DNA from: Hyaloperonospora brassicae
Lineage: Eukaryota; Oomycota; Peronosporomycetes; Peronosporales; Peronosporaceae
NCBI GenBank assembly: GCA_947650285.1
Contig: CANTFL010000549.1
Location: 62,001 to 126,000, forward strand
Direction: 5' to 3'
Length of the DNA stretch: 64,000 nt
How positions within the stretch are numbered: the stretch's first letter is position 1; each line of letters begins with the position of its first letter. The notes below the pieces were generated by a model, which did no database searches, was not told where the DNA came from, and was given only the letters and a program-made list of their open reading frames with translations. Below, piece after piece: positions 1 to 14,370 of the stretch. A program made the translations under genes and the position numbers.

Positions 1-460
1 GTAGCTTTCAATCGGCCACGCCAGAGCTTTACGATACGTCCACTCGCTCCCGATACGTTGTTTCCAAACGCTACTTCTGTTGCGTGATACAGACGACGAA
101 CGAATCGTCGTCTGTTAGAGAATCGTGCGCACGGCAGAGTTGCAATGTGCTGTATTCCTTGTGAAGGCGCGCAGAATGACAACCCACGCACGCGGTTGCT
201 CGAGATCGGTTTTCGTGATCCCAAATTTTAAAGAGTGTAAGGAAAAGCGATTGTGCAGCCAAAAACAAGGCAACGAAGGGCGCACGACGACGCGAGCGCG
301 CACGTTGCTGTGGGCATCCTCTCTAGTGCTTCAGTCCGTTCGTGCGACGGTCACGAAGTTTTCCCCGCCTTTCGTCGTTACTCAGTCCAAGTACACAGTC
401 ACATGTCGTCCGTCCATCCGCACTCGCGCGAATTTCTACAGAATGCGGAGACACAAACAC
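1..460. other. Spacer, no gene recognised
   Basis: Open frames here lack ATG starts or overlap on opposite strands. I see no domain, repeat or splice pattern. The right edge carries the start-site motif of the next ORF. Confidence 0.5.
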
Positions 461-463
461 TTG

Positions 464-470
464 TCATTTT
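464..470 (+). promoter_or_regulatory. Oomycete-type initiator upstream of the EF-Tu-like mini-ORF
   Basis: TCATTTT lies 17 nt before the ATG at 487. It matches the oomycete Inr core (TCAYTYY). The flanking CAWTTT element is not evident. The very short implied leader is typical of oomycete genes. Confidence 0.4.
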
Positions 471-486
471 ACTCGAACAAGCAACA

Positions 487-705
487 ATGCCCAGTGAAAA
501 GGAAAAGTTTGGCATCACTAAACACCACGTGAACGTCGGCACCATCGGCAGCGGAGCCCCGCACAAGGCGAATACATCCCAGGCAAAGACGAGTGACTTC
601 TCCGAGACAGGCGGCGCCAATTCTGCGGCGGAAATGGACAATGGTAAGGCGCCGAAAGAATGCGCTTCGGACCTCGCGGCTGCCAAGAAGACTCCATCTG
701 AGTAG
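487..705 (+). CDS. EF-Tu N-terminus-like 72-residue protein (truncated paralogue or mimic)
   Basis: This ORF encodes 72 residues. From about residue 7 to 60 it aligns without gaps to the N-terminus of the mitochondrial EF-Tu encoded 750 bp downstream. It keeps KF..(T/S)[15 protein letters not shown] and the D..KAP(K/E)E stretch. The GTP-binding P-loop GHVDHGKT is replaced by GSGAPHKA and everything after the switch I region is missing, so it cannot be a translation factor. The reading frame is intact, it starts with a good ATG, and an Inr-like TCATTTT lies just upstream. No mitochondrial presequence or signal peptide is visible. Its first residues (EKEKFGITK) resemble bacterial EF-Tu more than the local mitochondrial copy does. 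It could be a decaying partial duplication or a retained small gene; expression is unknown. Confidence 0.5.
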   Translation: MPSEKEKFGITKHHVNVGTIGSGAPHKANTSQAKTSDFSETGGANSAAEMDNGKAPKECASDLAAAKKTPSE

Positions 706-1420
706 CTATCCCACGCACGGACTTCGTGATCGCGACGGCGTATTACTTAGCTCTTGCTGACTCGTAACAATGTCATACACGTGGTAATTTCAGACTCCAA
801 AGTCCACTCGTGTGCTATGTGTATGCGATCGTGTGCATTTTGTACGTGCAGCCAGAGCTGTAAAGTTCGAGACGGTCTCATTCGTCAGTGCGTCTATGAT
901 GCTACAAGTACGTCGCAAAGACACGCTCGTGTACGTATCAAAGACAGTCACTGACTCGCGAGAGGTATCTGGTACCGTGCGCGATCGTCAGTAGATTCAG
1001 AACGCGCGGCTGATGATCGGATGCCGCGTCAGAAGCGCCTGACGCACGCGGTGCTTTGTATGTATCCGCGAAGGTTTCGTTCCTTTCGTCTTGACAATTG
1101 ACTGTTGTTGTCTGAACGTAAAAGTGCGTGTAATTGTCCGAAAGCGTTCGACTAATGTTCGTGTCGGCCCGCAAGCTGGCGACAACCGACCCATGTAACA
1201 GCTTACGTGCACCTTATTGGCTAAATATCGAAATCCTGCACGCCTACCGATTGCGCGATCAGCTCCGAAGTCCAACATTCGCCCACCGTTGTGTACGTCA
1301 CCTCAGTTTCGTCACGGGCCCGGCAGTAACCTGATGAACGTGCGCCCCGCCTGCCGTCCATACAATCGCCAAGTCGCGCGAGTCGTGTCGTCCGTCCCCA
1401 CCTCTCCTCCCCCTGCCGCC
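706..1420. other. Spacer before mitochondrial EF-Tu
   Basis: About 0.7 kb without a convincing gene. Frames are short and use non-ATG starts. Confidence 0.5.
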
Positions 1421-1422
1421 AG

Positions 1423-1432
1423 TCACTTTTCC
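1423..1432 (+). promoter_or_regulatory. Initiator-like motif of the EF-Tu gene
   Basis: TCACTTTTCC sits 20-30 nt before the EF-Tu ATG and fits the oomycete Inr pattern TCAYTYY. No TATA box is seen at the expected distance. Confidence 0.4.
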
Positions 1433-1452
1433 ACCAGACCGCCGCCCGCGCC

Positions 1453-2688
1453 ATGTTCGCCCGCAAGTTCGTCGCGGCGCCCGTGCGCCTCGCCACGCGG
1501 TCCATGGCCAAGTTCGACCGCTCGAAGCCGCACGTGAACGTGGGCACGATCGGCCACGTGGACCACGGCAAGACGACGCTCACGGCCGCCATCACGAAGG
1601 TCCTGTCGGAGACGGGCGGCGCCGAGTTCACGAGCTACGCGGACATTGACAAGGCGCCCGAGGAGCGCGCGCGCGGGATCACGATCTCGACGGCGCACGT
1701 CGAGTACGAGACGGAGACGCGCCACTACGCGCACGTCGACTGTCCCGGGCACGCGGACTACGTCAAGAACATGATCACGGGCGCCGCGCAGATGGACGGC
1801 GGCATCCTCGTGGTCTCGGCCGGCGACGGGCCCATGCCGCAGACGCGCGAGCACATTCTGCTGGCGCGTCAAGTGGGCGTCCCGGCGCTCGTTGTGTTTA
1901 TGAACAAGGTGGACCAAGTGGACGACGAAGAGCTCTTGGAGCTCGTGGAGATGGAGATCCGCGAGCTCTTGGAGGCCTACGACTTCCCCGCCGACGACAT
2001 TCCAGTGGTCCAGGGGTCGGCGCTCGCGGCCGTCGAAGGACGCGACCACGCGATCGGCCGCGACGCCGTCCGCAAGCTCATGGACCAAGTCGACGCGTAC
2101 ATTCCGGACCCCGTGCGCGACTTTGAAAAGCCGTTCCTCATGCCCGTGGAAGACGTGTTTTCCATCTCGGGGCGGGGTACGGTCGTCTCGGGGCGCGTCG
2201 AGCAGGGCGTGATCAACACTGGCGACGAGGTCGAGCTCGTGGGCCTCAAGCCCAGCTTCAAGACCACGTGCACGGGCGTCGAGATGTTTAAAAAGTCGCT
2301 GGACCGGGGCCAGGCAGGCGACAATGTCGGGCTGCTGCTGCGTGGACTCAAGCGAGACGAAGTGCTGCGCGGCCAAGTGCTGTGCAAGCCTGGCACCATT
2401 GACCCGCACACGAAGTTTGAGGCCGAAGTGTACGTGCTCAAGAAGGAGGAAGGCGGCCGCCACACGCCGTTCTTCAGCAACTACCGACCGCAGTTTTTCT
2501 TCCGCACGGCCGACGTGACAGGCAACATTTTGCTCAAGGCTGGCACGGAGATGGTCATGCCAGGGGACAACACGGCCATCGACATTGAGCTCATTTCGCC
2601 CATTGCTCTGGACGCCGGCATGAAGTTTAGTATCCGCGAGGGCGGCCGCACGATCGGCGCTGGTGTCATCTCCAAGGTCCAGTCGTAA
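1453..2688 (+). CDS. tufM: Mitochondrial elongation factor Tu
   Basis: 411-residue translational GTPase that delivers aminoacyl-tRNA to the mitochondrial ribosome. Residues 1-17 ([17 protein letters not shown]) form a basic, Arg/Ala-rich mitochondrial presequence. Mature EF-Tu starts near the second Met (residue 18). Visible GTPase motifs are GHVDHGKT (34-41), DCPGHADY, and NKVD, followed by the two beta-barrel domains and a conserved C-terminus ending in [10 protein letters not shown]. The length matches bacterial-type EF-Tu plus a short presequence. The gene has no intron and an extremely GC-biased third position. It converges on the kinase gene that follows. The long reverse-strand frame over it is an artefact of the GC-rich codon bias. 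Confidence 0.97.
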   Translation: MFARKFVAAPVRLATRSMAKFDRSKPHVNVGTIGHVDHGKTTLTAAITKVLSETGGAEFTSYADIDKAPEERARGITISTAHVEYETETRHYAHVDCPGHADYVKNMITGAAQMDGGILVVSAGDGPMPQTREHILLARQVGVPALVVFMNKVDQVDDEELLELVEMEIRELLEAYDFPADDIPVVQGSALAAVEGRDHAIGRDAVRKLMDQVDAYIPDPVRDFEKPFLMPVEDVFSISGRGTVVSGRVEQGVINTGDEVELVGLKPSFKTTCTGVEMFKKSLDRGQAGDNVGLLLRGLKRDEVLRGQVLCKPGTIDPHTKFEAEVYVLKKEEGGRHTPFFSNYRPQFFFRTADVTGNILLKAGTEMVMPGDNTAIDIELISPIALDAGMKFSIREGGRTIGAGVISKVQS

Positions 2689-3150
2689 GTTCTTTTCTGC
2701 AGAGACGACGGCGTGGCTTTGAACGAAAGGATGAGATGATGGCGGCAGGTACTCGCGTAGCTCGCGTCGACAGTCGTGTGCAACACCAATACATACATTT
2801 TAGTACACCCACATGGCCGCCATTCCGCTTTTGTGCCTACTAATAATAATAGCGCGCGATCTGCGCAGGTACAATGTGAGCACCTCAACGAACGTCATAA
2901 CGTGTGCAGAGATGGCGTCGAGGCACAAACGATCGAGCTATCGGCGTCAACGCAGCAGCAGCAACGCATCCAGTGCACATTGTCGTATATGAAACAAAGT
3001 GTATCATCAGTTTATCTCCCCCATGGGCGGCTCGCCGTTTACCATCGAAAACCTATCGCCGACATCGCTCGTGCTCAGCAAAGAGAGCACCTGGCTCCAA
3101 GCCGCGGCCGCATGAAGCCACACTTGGCTTGCAGTCACTTAACGGAAAGT
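2689..3150. other. Convergent 3' spacer
   Basis: Shared 3' flank of EF-Tu and the kinase. It would hold both 3' UTRs. No gene or clear repeat was seen. Confidence 0.5.
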
Positions 3151-4842
3151 CTAGGAAGCAGCAACGGACGCGGCCATCGCGGCCTTAGCAGATGCAGCCG
3201 CGCTGCTAGTTGCCCGTGACTCTGAGATAGAGCTCTGGTACGTGCGGAACGCATTGACGATATGCGGGAAACTCGGCCGCAGTTCCGGCTGACGGTTCCA
3301 ACAGGCTTTCATCAAGCGCGAGAAAAACGGCGGACAGTCGCGCGGGATATTAGGCCGCAGGTTGCGGTTCAGCACGCCGAGCGCAGCCTGGATCTGACTC
3401 ATGCCGTCGTATGGACACTCGCCCGTGACAATCTCCCAAATGACAATGCCAAACGAAAAGACATCGGCCTTCTCCGTGTACTTCTGGTTGCCCAATACTT
3501 CCGGCGCCATCCACTGCACTGTGCCACAGTTTCCCGTCATGGTCTGCACGTGCGCCTTAACCCGCGCGAGGCCAAAGTCCGACAGCTTAATGTTAAAATT
3601 CTTGTCCACCAATAGGTTCGGACTCTTGAGGTCCCGGTGCAAGATCGGGCGCTCAAAGTGGTGCAAGTACGACATGCCCTTGGCCGTGTCGTAAATGAAG
3701 CGCGACCGCATCTCCTGGTCGATCGACTTGCGGTTCATGCGCAAGACGCCCCACAGCGATCCGCGCTGCAGCAACTCGACCACCAGCGCGCGGTGCGGCG
3801 GTTCCATGCACGCGCCCAGCAGGCGGCAGATGTTGGGGTGGCGCAAGACGCTCATGATCTCCACCTCCGACTGGAACTCATTCAGAATGTCGCTGCGCAA
3901 GTCCTGGCAAATGAGCAACTTGACCGCCACGCTCTTGTTCCGCCACTTGCCCTCGTGCACTTTGCCAAACGCGCCTTCGCCAATCATGCGGCCGAGCGTG
4001 ATCTCGTGAAAATTGATGTGTTGACGGTATCCGTTTCCACGGGCTTTCGCCCCGCCTTCGACAATCGTCGTCCTGTCTTTGTCTGCTGCCAGCCCCGCAG
4101 CTATTGCAGCCCCGGGCGGCGCGCGTGCCCCCTGGCCGTCGCGCTTCGCAGCGTGCGCCAGGCGCTGGTGGTCCCCGTGGCCGCTCACGATCGTGTCGTC
4201 CGTGTTGGTCGACGACACGGCGTCGTCGCTCGTGGCCGTGGCCGCCAGGGCCGAGGGCGTGGCGGCACTGGGCTCTTTTATGTCGTCGTGGCCGGCGTTG
4301 AACCAGGCCGAGAGAAAGTGCGGGATTTTGGCTTTTTTGGCGCCATCGAGCTTGAGTTGCTGCACGGGCTCCATGTGTTGCCCCAAGAACTCGGTCGAGT
4401 TGCGACGGCCGCCGCGGTCCTGCCGCACAGTGGCCACGGACGCCTCGTCTGGCGGCGGCGACGGCTGCGGCGGCCCTTGCTCCTTGTCGGGCCGCGGCGT
4501 CGCCCGGTGGGCCTGTTCGGCGCGCTGGTTGGCCCGTTGGTTGGCCTTTTGCTGCCGCCGGAGCTCTTCGCGGAACGCGGCCTTCTGGTTGACGTCCAAC
4601 GTTGCCGCTTCCGAGTCCACGGGCGCGTCCACGGGCGCGAGCGGCCGTTGCGGCAACTTGAGCGCCCGCCGCCCCATCCCGGCCGCGGCAGTCCCCATTT
4701 TGATCGGCGAGCCCACTGTGCCGAAGAACGTGCTCGTGCGCGTGGGCTCGGCCGACGGGTCCACGCACAGCGCGTTCGCGGGCTTCTTGCGGCGCTGGAA
4801 CGTCATCTTGCGCTGGTTGCCGCGCACTTTGGCGTTCTCCAT
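3151..4842 (-). CDS. TKL-family (Raf/MAP3K-like) protein kinase
   Basis: 563 residues. Residues 1-275 are low-complexity, with a basic RKM.FQRRKKP start, a Gln/Arg/Ala-rich coiled segment around 85-115 and an acidic Ser/Thr stretch. The kinase domain spans about 276-535: GEGAFGKV (288-295), catalytic Lys in VAVK (308), HRDLKSPN (402-409), DFG (422-424), and GT.QWMAPE (440-448). The HRDLKSPN loop, the [11 protein letters not shown] segment and the WxxxxELRPSF end are typical of tyrosine-kinase-like Ser/Thr kinases, a family expanded in oomycetes. It presumably acts in cytoplasmic signalling; substrates cannot be predicted. The Ala-rich tail (about 545-563) is unusual. The ATG at 4842 is the first in frame. 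No intron. Confidence 0.93.
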   Translation of the reverse strand: MENAKVRGNQRKMTFQRRKKPANALCVDPSAEPTRTSTFFGTVGSPIKMGTAAAGMGRRALKLPQRPLAPVDAPVDSEAATLDVNQKAAFREELRRQQKANQRANQRAEQAHRATPRPDKEQGPPQPSPPPDEASVATVRQDRGGRRNSTEFLGQHMEPVQQLKLDGAKKAKIPHFLSAWFNAGHDDIKEPSAATPSALAATATSDDAVSSTNTDDTIVSGHGDHQRLAHAAKRDGQGARAPPGAAIAAGLAADKDRTTIVEGGAKARGNGYRQHINFHEITLGRMIGEGAFGKVHEGKWRNKSVAVKLLICQDLRSDILNEFQSEVEIMSVLRHPNICRLLGACMEPPHRALVVELLQRGSLWGVLRMNRKSIDQEMRSRFIYDTAKGMSYLHHFERPILHRDLKSPNLLVDKNFNIKLSDFGLARVKAHVQTMTGNCGTVQWMAPEVLGNQKYTEKADVFSFGIVIWEIVTGECPYDGMSQIQAALGVLNRNLRPNIPRDCPPFFSRLMKACWNRQPELRPSFPHIVNAFRTYQSSISESRATSSAAASAKAAMAASVAAS

Positions 4843-6800
4843 GGCGTCGTCTCGCGTCTCTCTGGTGGTCGCTCGCTCGAGACGGAATGCTCACTTGACG
4901 GGCTCTTGTTCGCCGACAGCGAGAGAGAGGGCAAAGGGGGAGCGAGGAAAGACGCTGACCAATGACCGAGCGGACGGACGGACGGACGGACGACCTTTGG
5001 GCACCTGCGGGCAAAGAGAAAAGTGGAGCAATAGGTTTCGAATAACGTTCCGTTAGTTTTCCTCCTCCTCGTAAGTCTCCGTCTTCTTCTTTATGTTTTT
5101 CGTTGTCTCTTGGAGTCAGTATGGAAGCCACACGTTTTCTTTGCTCTCTTCCACGTCAAGAGGCAGACTTTGACCCGAGTGGACCGACTACTTCGAAACG
5201 GTCTGTTTGACGGGCACCTGCTTGCTCAGCTGTGCAAACTGATTAACCGACCGACCGACGCTTGATTCTCTCCCGCAGCGACACGAAGCCATGTGTTGAT
5301 TACTCACAAAGAGACGGGATCCTCGTTCGTAAATGGTGTAGCCCGACACGGGTTGATGGACACCAAAGCGCGTGTGTTACTGCGAAGGAGGGAGGAGCCA
5401 TGGAAACTCACGCAGAGGCAGCCTTTGTTTGTGCTGCCACTCCCACATCTTCGTTCAAGAATACTGCACTGCGCACTCATATCTTTGATGCAGTCTGCTA
5501 TCTTATCAATTTGCTGCTGATTACACGATAAGGCCGTGATGTGCCTCAAGTGGGATGAACAAACTAATGTTGCTCGGGCCCGTCTTTTGCACGAAAGTCT
5601 GCTCTGCCTCTTTAAATGGCGGCGCTCTACGTCTCTGCGCGTGCCCATTTCTATCGTGTTTGGTCTATTTCTATATCCGGCATTCAGTGGTAAGTGACAT
5701 GGTGGCTGGCACGACTAAAGGGTACTCGACGGCGGGCGAGTTACGCGGTAGGTCACTCACGCACGCTCATGAGTTCTACAGGTACTACCTTTGATAGAGG
5801 CAGACAGAGGTTGCGGCGACTGAAGAACTTTCTTAGGGGAGCCAACAAACAGGTCGGACTGTCCCATCGACGACAGATGGGTATGCGATGCTCACGTGCG
5901 GCGGCGGCGGCCGTCACGTCGCACCACCAAGAACCACTCGATGAGAAGTCTGACGTAGAGGAGCAACTTGGAGCCAGAGACATGAAGCGACGGCAGCGAC
6001 GCAGGCGGTCGCTTGATGAGCATATGTGGAAGAGGTAGTGGCCGTCGAAACCGACGGAAGCCTCACGTCTTTTGGCCGACTGACCGATTACACGCCGATG
6101 AAGTCAGTAACGCAGTTGGTCAATCGATTGGTCAGTCAGTCAATCAGTCAAACTGTCAGCCTGTCAGCTTGTCAGCCTGTCAGCTTGTCAGCTTGTCAGC
6201 TTGTCAGCTTGTCAGCCTGTTAACCTGTCGCCGACCTCTCGGACACTCCCGCGGCCGTAAGAAAAAGTGCCCAAAATAGCTGCAATCAAAGTCCTCGTGA
6301 TGACGTCAACTTGACGTGGCCGCGAGCCCTCGCGCATCGCGTTTATTTCCAGACAAACCGCCGCCACCCGAGCGACGGAATCGAACAAGGAACCGATTCG
6401 AAAGCCAAAGTCCATCCGATCGCCACGTGAGCACGTGCGCGCAAGTCCAGCGGTCGGTCCCCCGCCGGCGGTGCAAAGTCGCGAGTCCGAGACCCACTGG
6501 ACGGCGGCCGGTCTGCACGAGGTCCAAAAGTGGCTACGCATCACTGGTATACTGAACTACCGCCGACCGACGGCCCGAGCGACGACGGCCCGTGGTCGAA
6601 CCCACTCGGCCGCGCGTCTCTTGTCGCTGCTGCCTGCGCCTCTTCTTTCCCGCCTCGCGTTCGCTCGTTGTTGCTGCCCCGGGCCTTCTCTGGCCATCGT
6701 CGGGTCGACATTGTGTGCGAGATGGAAGTAGTGGATTTGGGCAGTAGTTGGGCCGCGTCCCGAAGCGCAGCCGAGTAAGCACTTTGGCCGTCGGGCGGTC

Positions 6801-6804
<4 letters not shown>
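4843..6804. other. Spacer with simple repeats, no gene seen
   Basis: About 2 kb between divergently transcribed kinase and START-FYVE genes. It holds a short (GGAC)n run at 4972-4992 and a GTCAGCYT minisatellite (listed separately). Frames are short and have no recognisable domains. Confidence 0.45.
6155..6226 (+). repeat. 8-bp tandem repeat, unit GTCAGCYT, about 9 copies
   Basis: The unit alternates GTCAGCCT and GTCAGCTT, and the last copy is degenerate (GTTAACCT). It is preceded by irregular GTCAGTCAGTCAATCAGTCA. Reading through it gives a repetitive non-genic peptide. Confidence 0.9.

Positions 6805-6876
<72 letters not shown>
6805..6876 (+). repeat. (TC)36 microsatellite
   Basis: Uninterrupted TC dinucleotide repeat of about 72 bp, about 210 bp upstream of the START-FYVE start codon and about 95 bp upstream of its predicted start site. 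Pure polypyrimidine on the coding strand. Confidence 0.97.
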
Positions 6877-6879
<3 letters not shown>

Positions 6880-6969
6880 CGGCCAATTATTGCGTCCGAG
6901 CATAAGTCGGCTGCCCAGTCAGTCAGTTAGTGGCCGTCCGCCGTAAGTCGCCGCAACGCACTCACTTGA

Positions 6970-6987
6970 CCACTTCGTACCAATTCT
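6970..6987 (+). promoter_or_regulatory. Inr + FPR core promoter of the START-FYVE gene
   Basis: CCACTTCGTACCAATTCTTC combines an initiator (YCACTTC) with a flanking CCAATTC element, the composite oomycete core promoter. It would give a leader of about 110 nt. Confidence 0.5.
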
Positions 6988-7086
6988 TCGCTCGCGCTCT
7001 CTCTCTCTCGCTCACGTCCAAAGGGAAACAAACACAGCAGGAAACCAAATATCCGGTTGACCCCACGCCGCTGCGAGAGCTCCGCA

Positions 7087-8667
7087 ATGGCAACAGCGCA
7101 CGCGCTCTCGGGCGGCGTCCCCCGCGTCTGCTTCACCAAAGAGCGGCGGCGGCGCTTCGAAGCCACGAGCGACGACCTCGTCGAGCGCGCGCTCCGCGTG
7201 TACCAGGAGTTCCACCAGAGTCGGCCGCGCGGAGCGCCCGCGAGCGCCGACGAGCGCGCGAGCCACTGGAAACTCGTCAAGCGGAAGAAGTCGCTCAACC
7301 TCTACCGCCAGCGGGCCACGGGGCTCCCGGCAAAGTACGACGAGCGCACGTTCCTCTGCAGCGGCGTCATGCCCGGGACCGTCGAGGATATGGTCAGTGG
7401 CGCGTACGCAGACGAGACAGAGAACATGCGCATTGCGACGAGCATCATGACGAAAAACATGTGCCTCGACGCGCGCGTCGTGCACGTGTTCGAGCGCGAC
7501 CCCGTGAGCAGCAGCGTCGTCTTCTCCGGCATCAAGTGGGTGGCGCTCAAGACGCCCAGCAGCGCGTCGCTCATCCACGACCGCGACGTGCTCTTCTACA
7601 ACCGCCTCGGGCGCATCGTCGACGGCCACGGGCGGTACTTTGTCTACTGCGTCGTGGACTCGGTCGAGCTCGACGAAGTGCCGGCCGATAGTCAGCCCCA
7701 CCTCAAACGGGGCACGATTTCGCTCTGCTACCTCTTTCGACAGGTGCAAGAGGAGCTCGTGGGCTGCTTTGTCCTTGGCAACTCGTCCATGGGCGGCACG
7801 CTCCCGCGCAAAGTCGGCGACCACATCACGGCCGAGCGCATGCTCTCCGTGGGCAACTTCCTCCACGTGGCGCGCGCGAAAGCGTACTCGGCCCGAGCGG
7901 CGCAAAGCGCCGACCGCCTGCTGTCCACGAGCACGTCGTGCGACGTGTGCATGAAGAAACCCACTCTGCTCAGCGGGTCGTTCAAGTTTTGCTTGGGCTG
8001 TCGCCGCAACACGTGTCGAAAGTGCCACGAGTGGTGCACAGTCTTTCGACTGGACCTGCACTCGCAGAAACCCGGGCGAGAGCGCTTCTGCAGCCAATGC
8101 ATCTCGGACGTGACGCGCTTGACGAGGTCGAGCTTTTATATTTGCAGCCTCAACGAGTCCGTCAGCACGAGCAATAGCCAGCACCAGAACCCCACGCCGA
8201 GCGGCGGCAACACGGGCTACCCCACGTCCACGTCCATGTCCACGTCCAGTGCAAAGCAGCGCAACAGTCCATTGACGTCGTCGCAGTCGCAGGAGTACTC
8301 GGAGGTCGACTCGGACGCGTGGATTCCAGCGCCCGCAGACATCTCGGAGAATCTCGATGGCCTCGCGAGTTTCGTCGAGCGCGCGAGTTTGGCCAATGAC
8401 CTGGACATGCAGTGGAACCAGGACGAGCTCGACTACTACTCGGACGTGTTGCGGGAGTCGGGGCACTTTTCCTCTTCCCAAGTGTTCGACCGCAGCGCTT
8501 TTCACAGCAGTCGACGGGTCCAGAGCTCGACAAAAGCCTGTCCCATGAGCAGCTCCCTCCCCGTGCTCAGTCACGACAAATTCAGTGGCAGGATCTCTCG
8601 AAGCTGTGCGGCAGACGATAGCGTAGTGCCCCTTCAGAAATGCTTTAGCGTCGACGAACTCGACTGA
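7087..8667 (+). CDS. START-like / FYVE-type zinc finger protein
   Basis: 526 residues from the first real ATG; the frame extends ten codons upstream but only from TTG. Residues about 60-270 look like the START-like lipid-binding region common in oomycete proteins of this architecture (for example GxMPGTVEDMVSGAYADETENMRI and a following beta-rich stretch). From Cys285 there is a FYVE-type double zinc cluster: CDVC, CLGC, CRKC and CSQC, with a basic segment between. The C-terminal 190 residues are Ser/Gln-rich and low-complexity. Such proteins are thought to bind phosphoinositides or lipids at endosomal membranes. The finger lacks a clean RR/KHHCR motif, so PI3P binding is uncertain. No introns; strong GC3 bias. 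Confidence 0.85.
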   Translation: MATAHALSGGVPRVCFTKERRRRFEATSDDLVERALRVYQEFHQSRPRGAPASADERASHWKLVKRKKSLNLYRQRATGLPAKYDERTFLCSGVMPGTVEDMVSGAYADETENMRIATSIMTKNMCLDARVVHVFERDPVSSSVVFSGIKWVALKTPSSASLIHDRDVLFYNRLGRIVDGHGRYFVYCVVDSVELDEVPADSQPHLKRGTISLCYLFRQVQEELVGCFVLGNSSMGGTLPRKVGDHITAERMLSVGNFLHVARAKAYSARAAQSADRLLSTSTSCDVCMKKPTLLSGSFKFCLGCRRNTCRKCHEWCTVFRLDLHSQKPGRERFCSQCISDVTRLTRSSFYICSLNESVSTSNSQHQNPTPSGGNTGYPTSTSMSTSSAKQRNSPLTSSQSQEYSEVDSDAWIPAPADISENLDGLASFVERASLANDLDMQWNQDELDYYSDVLRESGHFSSSQVFDRSAFHSSRRVQSSTKACPMSSSLPVLSHDKFSGRISRSCAADDSVVPLQKCFSVDELD

Positions 8668-8864
8668 GTAGACGATGGATGCCCGTCCAAGATACAATAC
8701 CGGGGGACGGCCAGCCCACTTGCGCGCACAAGTAGCAAACGGACGGCAAATAGACGGAGTGTGCACGTGGAACACGCTCGCAGGATTCGCATCAACTCCA
8801 ATCACACATATAGCGACTTGATCGTCTTGTATTGATACGCTCTTGTCTCCCCTTCTCCTGCAGC

Positions 8865-11241
8865 TCAGACGCTACTGGTAATGACGTCGACAATGGCAAT
8901 TATGATGTTGAACATCTGCGAGTACATGCCGAGTCTCGAAGCGTACGCCATTTGGGTCGACGTGTTGATCAGCAGCGCTTTGGCCTCCGGTTTCCGATCG
9001 CTCGCAGTCTCTCGACAGCCTTTCAAGCGCACGTCCCGCAGTCGCTTGCGAAAGCGGTCCTTCACCCAACTCTGAAGGCGCAAGACGACACTGAACCACT
9101 CTTCGAACTCGAGTGTCCGGATCGACTTGAGCACGAAGAACGAGCGACGGAGACTCTCTTCTTCGTACGAGATCATCATTCCCATGAGGAAGATAACCGC
9201 CACGTAGCCTGCGTATTGCTGGTAATGGGCCGGGGACATGACGCTCGCTGCAATGATGATGCCCAATGCCACTGCAAACGTCGTGTAGGTTGCGTATACG
9301 AAGCGCACGCGAAAGCCCGAGCGATGGGCAAACAACACGGCGTTCAGAAAGCCCATGTAGTACACTGGCTTGGGCTGCCCTGGAGTCGTGCCGGGCGTGT
9401 TGTCAAATGCGTCGACTTTCGGACCGGTGGATACGGCTAACAAGAGAATGCCCATGCAGCAAACGTGGCAGGCGATCACGAGGGACGAGAACAGCTGCGT
9501 CGAGCGCACGTATCCGCCCTTGTGGATGAGCACATCCAACACGCGGTCTTTCGTGGCGTACTTGATCTGTGCGGCTTCCACCACGTGCTTCATGCGAGCT
9601 GTGTCCTGCGTCGATCGGGCCGACCCGATCAGGACGTTACTCGAGCTTTCGCGGTTGTCATTCAATGACTTAATGTCGACGTCGACGATCGAACCTCTTG
9701 TCAGTGCAGCATTCGTCGCATCGTTCGCTTCCTTGACCCATCGAGCGTAGAACGCTTTGCCCAAAAAGTACATGAACAGCGCTGCGGAGAAGTAGAGCGG
9801 CACTGTGACCCCAAAGCGAAGCACTAGCGCATACGTCAAGTCGCTGTCGTCCACGAACTTATCTTTCTTGACCTTGAGGAACTTGATGTCTTGCAACAAG
9901 AGCACAAACTGGTTCAGCAACAACGTCCACACGGCGAACCGAATGGTGCGAAACACGCCCTGATGCAGCGATCCCGAGTTCGGGTTCTCGTACGGGAACG
10001 GATCAATGAGGTACCAGTAGCGATAGAAACACTCCTCGACTTCGGGGTGGCGGAACTTCAGTGACCAGCGGTGCATGAGCGTTTTCTTGCTAAACTTGTC
10101 CGTCTTGATCTCATCCAACGCGTCAGCTCCCATCGTGCCAGAGAATGGCAGCTGCAGACAGAAATTACGACGACGGAGGAGCTCTTGACGGTATTGTGAC
10201 ACCATACCGCCAATGGCTGTGATGCCGTAGTTGATCGCCTGGTACGAAATGTCCGTGAACGAGTCAAAGGTGCTTGGAACGGGCAGCGTGTTGCGGACGC
10301 TCATCATGACGATCAAGTAGCTGAAGAAAATGCCCCAGCCAATGCAGCACGACTTGACGAAGCGCATCCTCGTGATGCCAAAGATCGGGATCAACAAAAT
10401 GAGCAGCGGGATCACGGGGCCTTTGACCTTCTCCACTGGTTTCTTCGCAATCATCATAGCCGCAACAATAACAAACACTGCAGCCGTCACGTTTTCCAAG
10501 TTCTTCCGTCCTACGCTCGTGAACGTCGCGAGAATGCCGAGCACCAACGATGGCAACATGACGCCAAACGTCATTGCCATGATGGCCGTTTCATCGCCAT
10601 CCGAGCGTCCATTTGTGTCCATCTTGGACCACTTGTCATCGCGCCACTCGTTCATGTAGAGGACGACAAGTCCGACAAAACTGATGAGAAAGCAGGCGCG
10701 GACTCGGGACACGGACGTGTCCTGTGCAACGGTCAAGTAACTGGTCTCGTAGAACGTCGGGGCGACATTGGAGAAAAAGAGCAGATGGCTCATGTTCGTT
10801 TGCTGCTGAACGCGCTGGAACTGCTCCGTGTAGTACGTCTTGGCTTTGATCTGCTTCATGATCTCTACAGACACCAACAACAAGTGACCGAAGACATGCG
10901 TTCATCAGACAAACTGAGCCACTCGTCGGGTTGCATGAAGCCAACAGTCTGAACCACTAGTTGCGCACGCAGCACTTACCGTTGAACCCGCCAGTGTACG
11001 TCGGCGGCGCGTTGGCGTGCAAGATGCACTCGTTCGCGTCTTTGTCCGTGTACATTTCCGCATTGTGCGAGAGCACGCGGCTCCGAGCGTGACTTTGGCT
11101 GTGACTGGCACTGACGCCGCTCTGTTTGCTGCGTGACAAGCGGCTGGTGTGGAAAAGTCGCGGCGCGCTCTGTTTACTCGGACGCGAACTGTTGTCGTCC
11201 TCGTCGTTGAACTCGACAAAGGCACACGTTTGCTCGTCCAT
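8865..11241 (-). CDS. Large multi-pass membrane protein (two exons)
   Basis: Exon 1 is 11241-10980 and exon 2 is 10864-8865. The intron 10979-10865 (115 nt) has a GTAAGT donor and a CTGTAG acceptor, and joins G|AG into a Glu codon. The product is 753 residues. The 87-residue Ser-rich cytoplasmic-looking head starts at MDEQTCAF. Ten to twelve hydrophobic segments follow (for example VMLPSLVLGILATF, VIPLLILLIPIFGI, IFFSYLIVMM, LFSSLVIACHVCCMGILLLAV), with a large loop around FYRYWYLIDPFPYENP and a C-terminal hydrophobic helix. I do not recognise a named transporter family. The layout (two TM blocks split by a soluble loop) resembles oomycete-specific membrane proteins. Exon 2 alone would start in the intron, so the spliced model is preferred. 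Confidence 0.8.
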
Positions 11242-14169
<2,928 letters not shown>

Positions 14170-14370
14170 GAATTCCAAACGAGAGGGAGAGAAAACGAAA
14201 ACGTGCCACTGGCTGCGCATTTGTCGTTTTCCCCCGTGGGAGGAAAAGCAGCAGCCAGCGACCGCAAAGTAGCAGCAACGGAACAAGTGGTCGTCGCCCG
14301 CGCAGCTACTTTTTCGTTACTTCAGCCCCGTTCTCCCTCGTCTCGTCGTTCCCGCCCCCCCCCGTTCGCC

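Noticed and set aside
1423..2463. 346-codon minus-strand frame over EF-Tu
   Set aside because: Same GC-bias shadow effect; no recognisable motif.
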